Source: Saccoglossus kowalevskii (taxonomy: Eukaryota > Hemichordata > Enteropneusta > Harrimaniidae). From it: a DNA stretch of 12,710 bases. The position numbers and the translations under genes are program-made. The notes beneath the pieces were generated by a model. The model saw nothing but the letters and a program-made list of their open reading frames with translations. It was not told where the DNA came from and did not search any database. How positions within the stretch are numbered: the first letter of the stretch is position 1; every line of letters begins with the position of its first letter. The DNA is taken from the NCBI RefSeq assembly GCF_000003605.2, contig NW_003132349.1, forward strand, positions 108,565 to 121,274. The letters run 5' to 3'. Shown here one piece after another: positions 6,701-12,710 of this stretch.

Positions 6701-9292
6701 TTTCAATATTTCTAAACTTTCTTGATATTTACAGGATTAAAAAAGCTGATAAAGTCTATCAAGACTGTTTCAACGATGAACTTGAATCATTTAAAGAACG
6801 AGTTAAGGGCCGTGCGAAGGCAAGATATGATGCAGCACTTAAAAAAGCAGAAGAGGCGAGTATATTTTCTCAAAAACCTGCATACGTTGTTTCAGTATCA
6901 TTTCATGCAAAAATCATGCCATATTACCACTGTTAATATTATTAGCAAAATCATGCTTTATTGGGCATATTTTCTGAGGGGAAAAACAAAAGAAGTTGGC
7001 ACACAGTCTTCAGAGGGCGCCCCCACTGTAAGTGAAGCCTAGTTAGTCCAGCATTCCTCTGATTTTTCCAATCCAAGTGAACCCCTGATTTTCTCAAACA
7101 TTTGTATTCATTATTTGGTATAATATACACATTTAAATAATCTCCAGTGTCAATGTGGAAATGTTTCAAGCCAAGGATAGATAAAGGTATACTGGTTTGC
7201 AACATTCATACAAAATGCAATAAAGATCATGCTGTCTCCAATCTAAGTGGTTCTAACCATTGTCATGAATACTAATGAGAACCTGGAGGAAGAATTTATT
7301 CAGGAAACAAATACACCCACTAACAGTACATACACAAAAGTGACCGTACACAATGTTGAAGACATTTGACAACTTGCAATTTTTGTTAAGACTTTTTTCA
7401 CTTGTATTAGCAATAGTATTTCAATAAAGGGGTTTTATCAGTATATAATATTATTATACATCTGTCACTGTAACACCATAAGTTAAAGCGTGCGCAATTC
7501 TGCAGTATTTCACAGGTGTTTTCATCCTACCATATTAGGGAATGCGAATTCCTAATATGGAATGATTAAGCGCATAAGCAACCTCTAATTATAAAAAACA
7601 AACATGGCTGCCCCCAGGGTTGACCAGACCCCACACAGAGAAGTTCGCTAAATCTGTTCTAAACATTTTGGATTTTGGCATTCCCATGATGTATTCCTGT
7701 GAGGAATAATAAGGTGGAATGCATTGCAGGCAGAGTGTAGTATTATTCAACAAATAGTGTAATAAAGTAAATATAATTTTAGGTACCCGGTATTTTAAAT
7801 TATGACAATCTAAATTTAAACCGTTTCATTTTACTGTTCAAAAAGTATATTTATAGCTGTAGAAGAAATGCTACAATCCCTTCTGCAAATGCGTTTAAAT
7901 CACTAGTCCGTGAAAATAGAAAAATAGAGTTGGAAATAGCCCTATATAAAGGAAAGGAACAATATCACTATCGTAAATGGGAGTTCTTAAATAATTGGTT
8001 GGCTTAATACAAGTAAATTAATCTTGTTTTTGTTTTTGTCTCACCACCGTATACCAGACAGCATTTGTCATGTACATGTTTTTTTTTCCAGGGGGATTTT
8101 GTCATCTGCTCTGTATCTTTTTCTTTATTGTACTGTCTTTGTGCATACTTTGCAGTATCCTCATACTAACCTCATATTATTGTCATGTGATCTGTCATCT
8201 TTATACAGGAATTAGCCAAAGAACGTGAAGCTCGACTCGGACCCGGAGGACTAGACCCTGTTGAGGTGTTTGAAAGTTTACCTGAAGTAAGTATTACCTG
8301 GATTTTAATTTTTCTATTTTTGCTGATACCATACTTGACCAGGGCACTCAACTCCAAAAATCGTGGAGATGGGCAACTGCTGTTGGTTTTCAAAATTGGC
8401 TAAAATGATACCCATCTTTGTGATATTTTCTCAAAATAAACTTTCAGCTGTCATTATTATGATTTATTGTCATTACATAGACTTGCACAGTCTAGGCAAT
8501 TTATTTCTTTTTAAATATTTAAAATTAAATACTAGTAAAAAAAAAGCGAAATCTCCCGTGACCGCGAAATCACCCAGACTGGAGGTTTTTTGACGCGCCC
8601 TCTGTGGTGAAAGCAGGAACTAGTGTGTTTTCATACTAGTTTTTATGTTAATGAGCAGAATGACAGGCAAGAATGTTATCCAATCAGAGTAATTTGACCT
8701 TTAAACTATATCTAGTTAAACTTTGTACCTGAAGACTTCACTTTTCTTCAAGTTTCTCGATCGTCAATCATAACAAAAGAATTACTATTTATAACGTTCC
8801 GTACAAATTATTCTAACGGAGAGAGGTAGCCTTGCGTGTAGCCTTATCTTGCCTGGGTTACAGTCAAACGCAATCAGCACAGAAAACAATAGTTGATGTC
8901 TGTGGTGGTTTCGCATTCACCCCACCTTTCGCAAAACTATTTTTTCAAATTTTTTTTTTATTATTATTATTATCATTTAACTGAAAAAAATTCACCACAG
9001 CTGGGCCAGTCTATCATTACATCATGCGAGTATTTGTTGTTACCAGGTCACAACTAATTGTTGCTACACATTCACTGACTCATTCACTTAATTGCAGTGC
9101 TTACAGAAATGTTTTGAATCCAAAGATATTGAGTTGTTACAGAAGACCCTACAAGAGATGGAAGTCAAAGAGGCACAGTACCATATGAAGCGTTGTGTGG
9201 ACTCTGGTATGTGGGTACCAGATGCTACGACTGCACATTTACTAGATGATACCGCAACGGAAGAACCAGTCTATGAAACTCCGGATAAATAG
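604..9292 (+). CDS. CDC37: CDC37, Hsp90 co-chaperone for protein kinases (5'-partial, seven exons)
   Basis: The coding join is 604-702, 3171-3284, 4239-4397, 5206-5321, 6735-6855, 8209-8286 and 9098-9292. It gives 293 residues and a TAG stop with no internal stop. Signature segments in order are TPWNVDTLSHD (end of the N domain), KFGMMRRWDD, CEETANYL, IWCIDLEVEE and AQVAHQTIVMQ (middle, Hsp90-binding domain), FNDELESFKERVKGRAK, RLGPGGLDPVEVFESLPE, then CLQKCFESKD and YHMKRCVDSGMWVP (C domain). The family is a cytosolic adaptor that binds client kinases through its N-terminal part and Hsp90 through its middle domain. Human CDC37 has 378 residues, so about 77 N-terminal residues, including the conserved start and its CK2 phosphorylation site, lie upstream of the window. 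The methionine of FGM and the leucine of the GLM segment match human Met164 and Leu205, known Hsp90-contact residues, so the protein looks functional. CDC37L1 is the main alternative, but the near-identity of the middle domain to CDC37 makes it unlikely. Confidence 0.97.
1184..1510 (-). mobile_element. MITE-like element, family B, copy 1 (inverted relative to copy 2)
   Basis: The ends are short inverted repeats: AATCCTTGGGGGCAGA on the left and TCTGCCCCAAGGATAAT on the right. The reverse complement of the element aligns along almost its whole length with 1825-2163. Two blocks are perfect: 1285-1316 against 2028-2059 (32 bp) and 1262-1280 against 2064-2082 (19 bp). No transposase is encoded, so it would be a non-autonomous DNA transposon. 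The bases next to the termini read TAA on both sides, which could be a 3-bp target duplication, but the exact ends are uncertain. The superfamily is unknown. Confidence 0.7.
1666..1830. mobile_element. Diverged palindromic MITE related to family A
   Basis: The left end starts TACTGTACAAGCATTAATTA. The right end, read in reverse, starts TACTGTAAAATCATTTATTT. The two arms match for about 42 bp with small differences. The terminal TACTGTA and the internal TTTCGCTG/CAGTGAAAAT motifs are shared with the three clear family A copies, but the rest is too diverged for a confident subfamily call. Its right end touches the left end of family B copy 2. Confidence 0.55.
1825..2163 (+). mobile_element. MITE-like element, family B, copy 2
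   Basis: Terminal inverted repeats are TCCTCGGGGGCGGA (from 1831) and TCCGCCCTCGAGGA (ending 2156). A 7-bp direct repeat TACAGTA flanks them at 1824-1830 and 2157-2163, and may be a target-site duplication. The element has more CpG than its AT-rich surroundings, for example GCTACGTCACAGACG near the left end. It has no transposase. A 124-codon open frame across it is not shared as protein with copy 1 and is not considered a gene. Confidence 0.7.
2352..2366 (+). promoter_or_regulatory. CTCF-like motif
   Basis: ACACTAGAGGGCGCT differs at one position from the core CCACTAGAGGGCGCT recognised by the insulator protein CTCF, which is conserved across bilaterians. This is a motif match only; the AGAGGGCGC core also occurs inside dispersed repeats. 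Confidence 0.3.
2525..2764 (+). mobile_element. MITE family A, copy 1 (240 bp)
   Basis: The termini form near-perfect inverted repeats: TACTGTAGAATACTTTATTT on the left and AAAGTATTCTACAGTA on the right. Both continue inward with TTTCGCTG/CAGCGAAAA motifs. TA sits at both outer ends, compatible with a TA target duplication. The middle contains an AT-rich stretch built on GATTAAT/GATTGATT units (about 2612-2662), which explains why this copy is longer than the other two. No protein is encoded. Confidence 0.8.
3171..3284 (+). CDS. CDC37: CDC37 exon b: end of the N domain and acidic linker
   Basis: The exon encodes 38 residues. It opens with LTPWNVDTLSHDAWQKT, the strongly conserved stretch that closes the N-terminal domain in animal CDC37, and continues into a charged linker ending EEELDQKH. 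The acceptor is TTGTAG at 3165-3170 and the donor is CAT|GTGAGT at 3285. It is phase 0 at both sides. The linker is variable across the family, as seen here, while PWNVDTLS matches human CDC37 exactly. Confidence 0.96.
3404..3530 (+). repeat. Three degenerate repeats of an AACCAATCAGAACTAGT unit
   Basis: The units start near 3404 (AACCAATCAGAACTAGTG), 3444 (AACCAATCAGAGCTAGTG) and 3508 (AAATAATCAGAACTAAT), with spacings of 40 and 64 bp. The first two include CCAAT; the third is degraded. It is probably a decayed local duplication. Confidence 0.6.
3819..4020 (+). mobile_element. MITE family A, copy 2 (about 202 bp)
   Basis: The left end is TACTGTAAAATACTTTATTT and the right end is AAATAAAGTATTTTACTGTA. 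These are inverted repeats apart from a mismatch in the last few bases. Internal segments CTGGAATTAATTTT, CACTGATTTTTGA and AATCATTCCTTCAGC match copy 1 in the same order and orientation. It is non-coding. Confidence 0.8.
4239..4397 (+). CDS. CDC37: CDC37 exon c: start of the Hsp90-binding middle domain
   Basis: The exon encodes 53 residues: KSFMEVNEAHIKKFGMMRRW, then DDSMTFLLEHPILA, CEETANYLAIW and CIDLEVEE. The FGMMRRWDD motif contains the Met and Arg positions known in human CDC37 to contact the Hsp90 N-terminal domain. The exon end falls after EVEE, just before the loop carrying the Leu205 equivalent. Acceptor CTCTGCAG ends at 4238 and donor GAG|GTATGT begins at 4398; both boundaries are phase 0. 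Confidence 0.98.
4398..5205 (+). other. CDC37 intron 3 (808 bp, GT-AG)
   Basis: It starts GTATGT and ends ATTTGATAG. MITE family A copy 3 occupies 4501-4681. I see nothing recognisable in 4682-5205. Confidence 0.92.
4501..4681 (-). mobile_element. MITE family A, copy 3 (about 181 bp, reverse orientation)
   Basis: Read on the minus strand it begins TACTGTGAAATACTTTATTT and runs through CTGGAATTAAATTTCACTGG, GGAATTTATTTTCACTGA and TTTTTGATGAG, in the same order as copies 1 and 2. The opposite end (TACTATAAATTGCATTATTT from 4501) is a decayed version of the same terminal repeat. TA is at both ends. Confidence 0.78.
5206..5321 (+). CDS. CDC37: CDC37 exon d: middle-domain helices
   Basis: It encodes KHGLMAQVAHQTIVMQYILE, then LAKTMKEDPRACIRPFFT plus two bases of a Lys codon. 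The Leu of GLM aligns with human Leu205, important for Hsp90 binding. VAHQTIVMQ and the ELAK/DPRAC segment are nearly invariant in animal CDC37. The acceptor is GATAG at 5201-5205, with a weak pyrimidine tract but a fixed frame. The donor is AA|GTAAGT at 5322. The exon ends in phase 2 and the codon is completed as AAG by the next exon. Confidence 0.98.
5322..6734 (+). other. CDC37 intron 4 (1413 bp, GT-AG)
   Basis: It starts GTAAGT and ends ATATTTACAG, and is the only phase 2 intron in the window. It is AT-rich. Apart from a 13-bp hairpin at 6379-6409, it shows no repeat family, coding segment or RNA gene that I can recognise. Confidence 0.92.
6379..6409 (+). repeat. Short inverted repeat (13-bp stem, 5-base loop)
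   Basis: TTATGGGCAACAT and ATGTTGCCCGTAA pair with one G-T wobble around the loop TCAAC. The nine inner pairs are perfect. A related ATGTTGCCTATAAC occurs at 6461-6474, so the motif may be part of a small decayed repeat. Confidence 0.6.
6735..6855 (+). CDS. CDC37: CDC37 exon e: end of the middle domain, long linker helix
   Basis: Joined to the two bases carried over, it encodes KIKKADKVYQDCFNDELESF, then KERVKGRAKARYDAALKKAEE. FNDELE-FKERV-GRAK is a CDC37 hallmark. The acceptor is TACAG at 6730-6734. The exon is ended at GAG because only that gives an open frame into ELAKEREARLGPGGLDP of the next exon, so the donor is GAG|GCGAGT, a GC donor. The nearby GT at 6860 would add four bases and reach a stop within about seven codons of the next exon. 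Confidence 0.94.
7530..7560. promoter_or_regulatory. Inverted pair of CArG boxes (SRF-type sites)
   Basis: CCATATTAGG at 7530-7539 and its exact reverse complement CCTAATATGG at 7551-7560 each fit the SRF consensus CC(A/T)6GG. The first is the same 10-mer as the c-fos serum response element core. Their centres are 21 bp apart, two helical turns. Binding is not shown; the pair could simply be a chance palindrome or a decayed element end. Confidence 0.4.
7783..8007 (+). pseudogene. Relic of a LINE-type ORF2 C-terminus
   Basis: An open frame without ATG runs from just after TAG at 7780-7782 to a TAA at 8005-8007 (74 codons plus stop). It contains GILNYDNLNLNRFILLFKKY, then IYSCRRN, IPSANAFKSLVREN, IELEIALYKGK and YRKWEFLNNWLA before the stop. 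From memory, the pattern of a hydrophobic LNRFILLFKKYIYxCR helix, a Pro-Ser turn, a Glu-rich ELEIA helix and a terminal KW resembles the very end of ORF2 in L1-like retrotransposons. In another frame just upstream (about 7763-7789) NKVNIILGT resembles the ILFG segment usually preceding it, suggesting a frameshift. No reverse-transcriptase core is present, so this is a 5'-truncated dead fragment. Confidence 0.6.
8209..8286 (+). CDS. CDC37: CDC37 exon f: GPGGLDPVEV segment
   Basis: The exon encodes 26 residues, ELAKEREARLGPGGLDPVEV followed by FESLPE. The RLGPGGLDPVEV-ESLPE stretch is one of the best conserved pieces of CDC37 and links the middle domain to the small C-terminal domain. The acceptor is TATACAG, ending at 8208, and the donor is GAA|GTAAGT at 8287. 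It is phase 0 on both sides. Confidence 0.98.
8287..9097 (+). other. CDC37 intron 6 (811 bp, GT-AG)
   Basis: It starts GTAAGT and ends TTAATTGCAG. It contains a GCGCCCTCTGTGG motif at 8595-8607 (AGAGGGCGC on the minus strand), a 10-bp hairpin with a TTTT loop at 8618-8641, and a T-rich/TTA-repeat tract at about 8939-8978. There is no gene. Confidence 0.92.
8618..8641 (+). repeat. Short hairpin around paired ACTAGT sites
   Basis: AACTAGTGTG and CATACTAGTT pair over 10 bp with one G-T wobble and a TTTT loop. It lies just after the GCGCCCTCTGTGG motif, so both may belong to one decayed repeat end. Confidence 0.5.
9098..9292 (+). CDS. CDC37: CDC37 last exon: C-terminal domain and stop
   Basis: The exon encodes 64 residues and a TAG stop. 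CLQKCFESKDIELLQKTLQE, KEAQYHMKRCVDSGMWVPD and a short acidic tail ending VYETPDK match the CDC37 C domain. The human counterpart is the LQKCFDVKDVQML and YHMQRCIDSGLWVP region. The tail after WVP is about 24 residues, shorter than the roughly 35 in human and unlike it in sequence, as is usual for this variable end. The acceptor is ATTGCAG, ending at 9097. An in-frame ATG lies just upstream at 9092 but sits inside the intron and is not a start. Confidence 0.98.
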   Translation, partial: CLQKCFESKDIELLQKTLQEMEVKEAQYHMKRCVDSGMWVPDATTAHLLDDTATEEPVYETPDK

Positions 9293-9815
9293 TAACCTTG
9301 ATGATGCTTTTTTTTTTACGTAACATAGTTAGTTTCTATTGATATTAGTGTAGCATTATTGTTTTATCATCTGAAGGGGCTCAGTGCGACAGGCTTTTTA
9401 GCAAGCGACTTGTCTCTGGGATAGGTAATACATTAAATTAGACAGACATTTCATGTAATTTACAAATTAGTGGTAAATATTCATACAAAATATAAACCAC
9501 AAGTCTATGGAACAGCTTTTCCAAATGCGTCTTTCATTTCAGTATCGTTTTTAGACGGTTACGTTTCATTTTCTCTGGTTATAATCTGGTCAGGTGGTCG
9601 AAAATTATATACATGCTGTACATACCAACTGTTATTGTTTCACAATTTGTATGATTTTTTGATTCAAAAGCCACCAGAACTTATGTCCATTGAACTGGTT
9701 TTCTTGACTCGTACAAATTTATAATAGCATACTGTTGTATGTCACCTTGAAAGCACAAATAAGTGGATGTGATTGATTTGTTGAAAAATAAAATAATATT
9801 GTACATAGTAGCAGA
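9293..9815 (+). other. Probable CDC37 3' UTR
   Basis: AT-rich sequence follows the stop codon up to the first well-formed poly(A) signal at 9787-9792. Cleavage would be expected 10-30 bases beyond, before the T/G-rich stretch near 9834-9846. The end is inferred. An 84-codon open frame at 9470-9724 has no coding character and is treated as chance. Confidence 0.6.
9787..9792 (+). promoter_or_regulatory. Poly(A) signal AATAAA, best candidate for CDC37
   Basis: This is the first AATAAA after the stop codon, about 495 bases downstream, with TTTTGGCTGTT as a possible T/G-rich downstream element. Further AATAAA copies lie at 10440-10445, 10952-10957, 11666-11671 and 12072-12077 and could serve longer transcripts. 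Confidence 0.55.
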
Positions 9816-12269
9816 TTAACATCTAGTGACACTCGTTTTGGCTGTTCTACTTAATAGGGAAGGTCATACTGTGGTGCAAGAGAATCTGCAGAAATACCAT
9901 ATTTACTCCTACCTTTAATATGACTTATCTCAAATATGACTAATCTTGTAATGGCGTAACTCACCTTTGTAATTGTGAGTAATTGTTAGTGGAGAAAATA
10001 CAACAGTGAAATTGTCAATAACCCCCTCCCCCCTCTCAATGTGGCTTCTCGTAAAAATCAGATCAGGATGGTCACGGCAAGAAACAAAAAAAGATGTGGT
10101 TATTTTTGGCTATCCTTCCTATTTTGTTTACGCTTTCCATTTTAGCTTTCTTTTCAGGTAATTACAGCCCTTTAAATGTATTCATATTTTCAGTCAAATA
10201 CTACAATCCTTTCAGTAGTTAGACCACGAAGAAATTATTAATTTTGGAGGTGGCTGAAAAATTAAATTATATTTTGTTGAGTGTTTGAATTATTAGAGAA
10301 AGGGCTAACCATTTTAACACCAGTTCTCTCTAATATATTTGTTGGTTTCAGTGTAAAAAGTAGTTAACATTAAAAAAAAAGTTTTAGAGGTGTTGTTTTA
10401 ACATCTAGGTGGGCTGAAAGTAGTTGAATTGTAGAGGAAAATAAAGAACTTTTATTTTGGCACAGCCTCAAACTACTAGAAGGATTGCAGTTATGAGAGA
10501 TTTTATTATTCGCCGGTGTCAGCAAACACTGAAAGAATTATTAAATATTAGAGACCATATTCCTTTCAGTTATGTTCACCTCCAATTTTGTATTTATTTT
10601 TAATCGTAAATCTGGTTTGTATTTTGTTTCTAGAACTTTGCTTATTTGTCATATGTATACGTTTTTGTCAGTACTTAACTCACTTGTCATGTTTTTGTTG
10701 TCTGTGTTTATTCATTTATTATTAGATGAAATCTAAATACAGGTCTTTCTCACCTATCTCAAACAACCATATTTCAACTGGGACAGTTGATTTCAGAAAT
10801 GCCTAGTCGCTAAGTGTAGGTTTTTTTTTTTATGTTGTCTCTCACTTGTCAAATTGCAAAAAAAAAAAAAAAATACACAGCTTTCTGTAAATGAATACTT
10901 AGAGGCATTCAAATGTAACGTGAAATTGAAATATTGAAATTGAAGTATTGAAATAAATACAGTTTGAATAGAGAAGCCACTCCTTGAGACACATACTTTT
11001 AATTTTCATACTTTTAATTGTAAATTGAAAATTTCAAATCTAAGTTTTTGCTTCGAAAGGCAGCTGGGTAAGACAATCAGTTGAAATGCATCAGCATTAC
11101 GGATGCTGATATCACCCCCCACCATATGTGTGAAGCTAATTTATTTTGAAACCTGAGAAAGGAGTCGTAGTCTGATCAGCGTAAATTCTTATGTTTGTTA
11201 TTTTACGTTCTTCATACTGCAATGCCACATCAACCAAGACAGGATCTGCAACAGAATGGAATCCTATTATCAGTGGGGTAAACATTAGAAAATAGGGATT
11301 ATCCATTTCCTAGCTGCCCCCAAAGTACTATTTTTGTTTTTGCCTTGGGAATACTAAAGTTCATATAGGATTCCTGATTATAGCAGCATGTTGTCCGACC
11401 TGTACATGTACATAGGGATGGAACGTTAACTTCCAGTTTTTGGAAAACTGCTAAAAGTCGGTTGCACATTTTTTGGCCAACTTAAATTCAAAAATTGTCA
11501 TAGTAATACACTTCACTGGTACACAAAATTTAAAAAATAATATTTTGAGGGGTAGGTTTTATGCTGTAAGATGACTGAAAACAGAAAATTTGTTTCTGCC
11601 CTAGTCTAGTTAAATTGGAATAGTAAAATGTGTATTGTCCATTGTTTAGTGGCAATGAATATAAAAATAAAATTTAATAACAAATTTTTCAAATTACTGA
11701 TTTGTGCAGTTTGTGACCCTGTCTCAGCTGTTGTTTTTGTCACAGAGGGCAGTGTTCTCCCCAGCTTGAAATTGTAGCGTGGTCTCTAATTTGCAACATT
11801 AAAATGAACATAAGTAACATATCTGTTTTTTCTGATATTCTTGAAAGTTTAAACATGGCTTTACTGATCACTATGCATTAAATGCCCTGGTGAGCACACT
11901 TTTAGTAGAAAAATATCATGCACGACATGCACCTATACATGTGTCAATTAATTGTAATCAACACAACTGAACAATGAACTTTGATTGTTATTTAATTTGC
12001 TGTGTAATATAGCAATTGTGATTCCGTGCCAATATTGGAATTACCATCTTTGTATTTTGAATGTCAATAAGAATAAATGCCATTTTTCTTACACAAGATT
12101 CTTGTTCACACAATGAGCAGAGCTTATAGATGATTGTTCGTTGTCCACTGACTATAGCATTTTCAACTTGTTCTTAAAAACCACCAGCTCAATTGCTTTG
12201 ATACTTGGTATGTAGGTACCTTTGATGGTCATCTGTCTGATTTGTTCATTTCATGATGATATCATCAAT
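9816..12269. other. AT-rich sequence downstream of CDC37, no gene seen
   Basis: No open frame here has recognisable coding character on either strand. It contains a C-rich tract at 10021-10036, homopolymer runs (11 T at 10821-10831, 16 A at 10858-10873), a 14-bp tandem repeat at 10921-10956, several AATAAA signals and an AGAGGGCAGTG motif near 11744. It may include extended 3' UTR. Confidence 0.65.
10921..10956 (+). repeat. 14-bp tandem repeat, about 2.6 units
   Basis: The units TGAAATTGAAATAT, TGAAATTGAAGTAT and a partial TGAAATAA run head to tail. The last unit merges into the AATAAA at 10952. Confidence 0.7.
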
Positions 12270-12710
12270 TATTTTTAGTCCCCGTTTGGTCGTTGTCTGA
12301 AAACGGGGACTTATGGTTTGCCCTGTGTGCGTCCGTTTGTCCGTGCGTCCGTGATCACCTGTATCTCGAACATGCATGGACCGATTTAGTTCAAACTTCA
12401 CTCATACATCACACATTATATGGACATATGCACATGCATTTTTTTCATGATCCGATTAATGATAGCCGAATAGCGGCCATTTTAAGGCCGAAAATGCATC
12501 AAAATCGCACATTTTCATCATTCCGGACCCGGATCTTAGTTATGCATGGACGGATTTTGTTCAAATTTGGTACATACATTAAACATAATAGAACCTTGAT
12601 GCACGTTATTTTTTTTTTCGGATCACGTTCGAAATGGCCGACTGGCGGCCATTTTGTTTTAAAGAATTCAGTTCTGGATTCGTATCCGAGACATGTCTGG
12701 ATTGATCAAT
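12270..12710 (+). repeat. Dispersed repeat running off the window edge
   Basis: It opens with a perfect 10-bp inverted repeat, GTCCCCGTTT (12278-12287) and AAACGGGGAC (12301-12310), followed by GTGCGTCCGTTTGTCCGTGC. A sub-unit beginning near ATGCATGGACCGATTTAGTT recurs at 12372, 12542 and, cut by the window end, 12693. Each complete unit ends with a GGCGGCCATTTT-like segment (12474-12483, 12646-12655). The composition is more CG-rich than the flanks. From memory, such GTCCGTCCG/ATGCATGGA repeats are common in marine invertebrate genomes; the class is not established here. Confidence 0.7.

Larger units (their letters stand above)
6856..8208 (+). other. CDC37 intron 5 (1353 bp, GC-AG class)
   Basis: It begins GCGAGT and ends TTATACAG. 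It holds an AGAGGGCGC motif at 7011-7020, the paired CArG boxes at 7530-7560 and the LINE-like ORF2 relic at 7783-8007. The remainder is AT-rich and shows nothing recognisable. Confidence 0.88.

Noticed and set aside
6735-6859. GT donor at 6860 for exon e
   Set aside because: It would add four bases, shift the frame and hit a stop a few codons into the next exon, losing the conserved GPGGLDPVEV segment.
6722-7042. 106-codon open frame over CDC37 exon e
   Set aside because: It reads the exon in the wrong frame and runs into intron 5. The conserved CDC37 frame is the real one.
8172-8393. 73-codon minus-strand open frame
   Set aside because: It is the antisense shadow of the conserved exon f.
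9470-9724. 84-codon open frame after the CDC37 stop
   Set aside because: No recognisable domain, AT-rich codons and a position in the 3' UTR point to chance.
10021-10036. C-rich tract as a possible G-quadruplex on the minus strand
   Set aside because: The G runs are too few and too merged for a convincing four-run motif.
10858-10873. Run of 16 A as the tail of a retroposed copy
   Set aside because: No gene-like or SINE-like sequence precedes it and no flanking target duplication is visible.

Overview
This is a eukaryotic (animal) genomic window of about 65% A+T holding most of one housekeeping gene on the + strand. The gene is CDC37, the Hsp90 co-chaperone that loads client protein kinases onto Hsp90. 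Seven exons between 604 and 9292 splice into one open frame of 293 codons plus stop. They cover the end of the N-terminal coiled coil, the whole Hsp90-binding middle domain and the C-terminal domain. By alignment to the human protein from memory, about 77 N-terminal residues are missing. They must lie on exons upstream of base 1, so the window opens inside an intron.

Layout: 1-603 is the tail of an upstream intron. The exons are 604-702, 3171-3284, 4239-4397, 5206-5321, 6735-6855, 8209-8286 and 9098-9292. Intron phases are 0, 0, 0, 2, 0, 0. Five of the six introns start with GT; intron 5 appears to start with GC (GC-AG class). From 9293 come the 3' UTR, a first good poly(A) signal at 9787, and about 2.5 kb of AT-rich sequence without a recognisable gene. 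The window closes in a dispersed repeat from about 12270 that runs off the edge.

The introns carry most of the unusual content. One palindromic MITE-like family has three clear copies (2525-2764, 3819-4020, 4501-4681) and a diverged relative (1666-1830). A second MITE-like family has two copies in opposite orientation (1184-1510 and 1825-2163), giving a foldback of almost 1 kb in intron 1. Intron 5 hides a 75-codon open frame without an ATG that looks like the C-terminal end of a LINE-type ORF2. It also contains two perfect CArG boxes as an inverted pair.

The intron sizes (about 0.8-2.5 kb), the AT-rich background and the repeat types suggest a marine invertebrate such as a hemichordate, another non-vertebrate deuterostome or a mollusc. 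The species cannot be fixed from this sequence. I see no operon, defence system, viral gene or RNA gene. The most checkable novelties are the GC-AG intron, the hidden LINE relic and the two MITE families.
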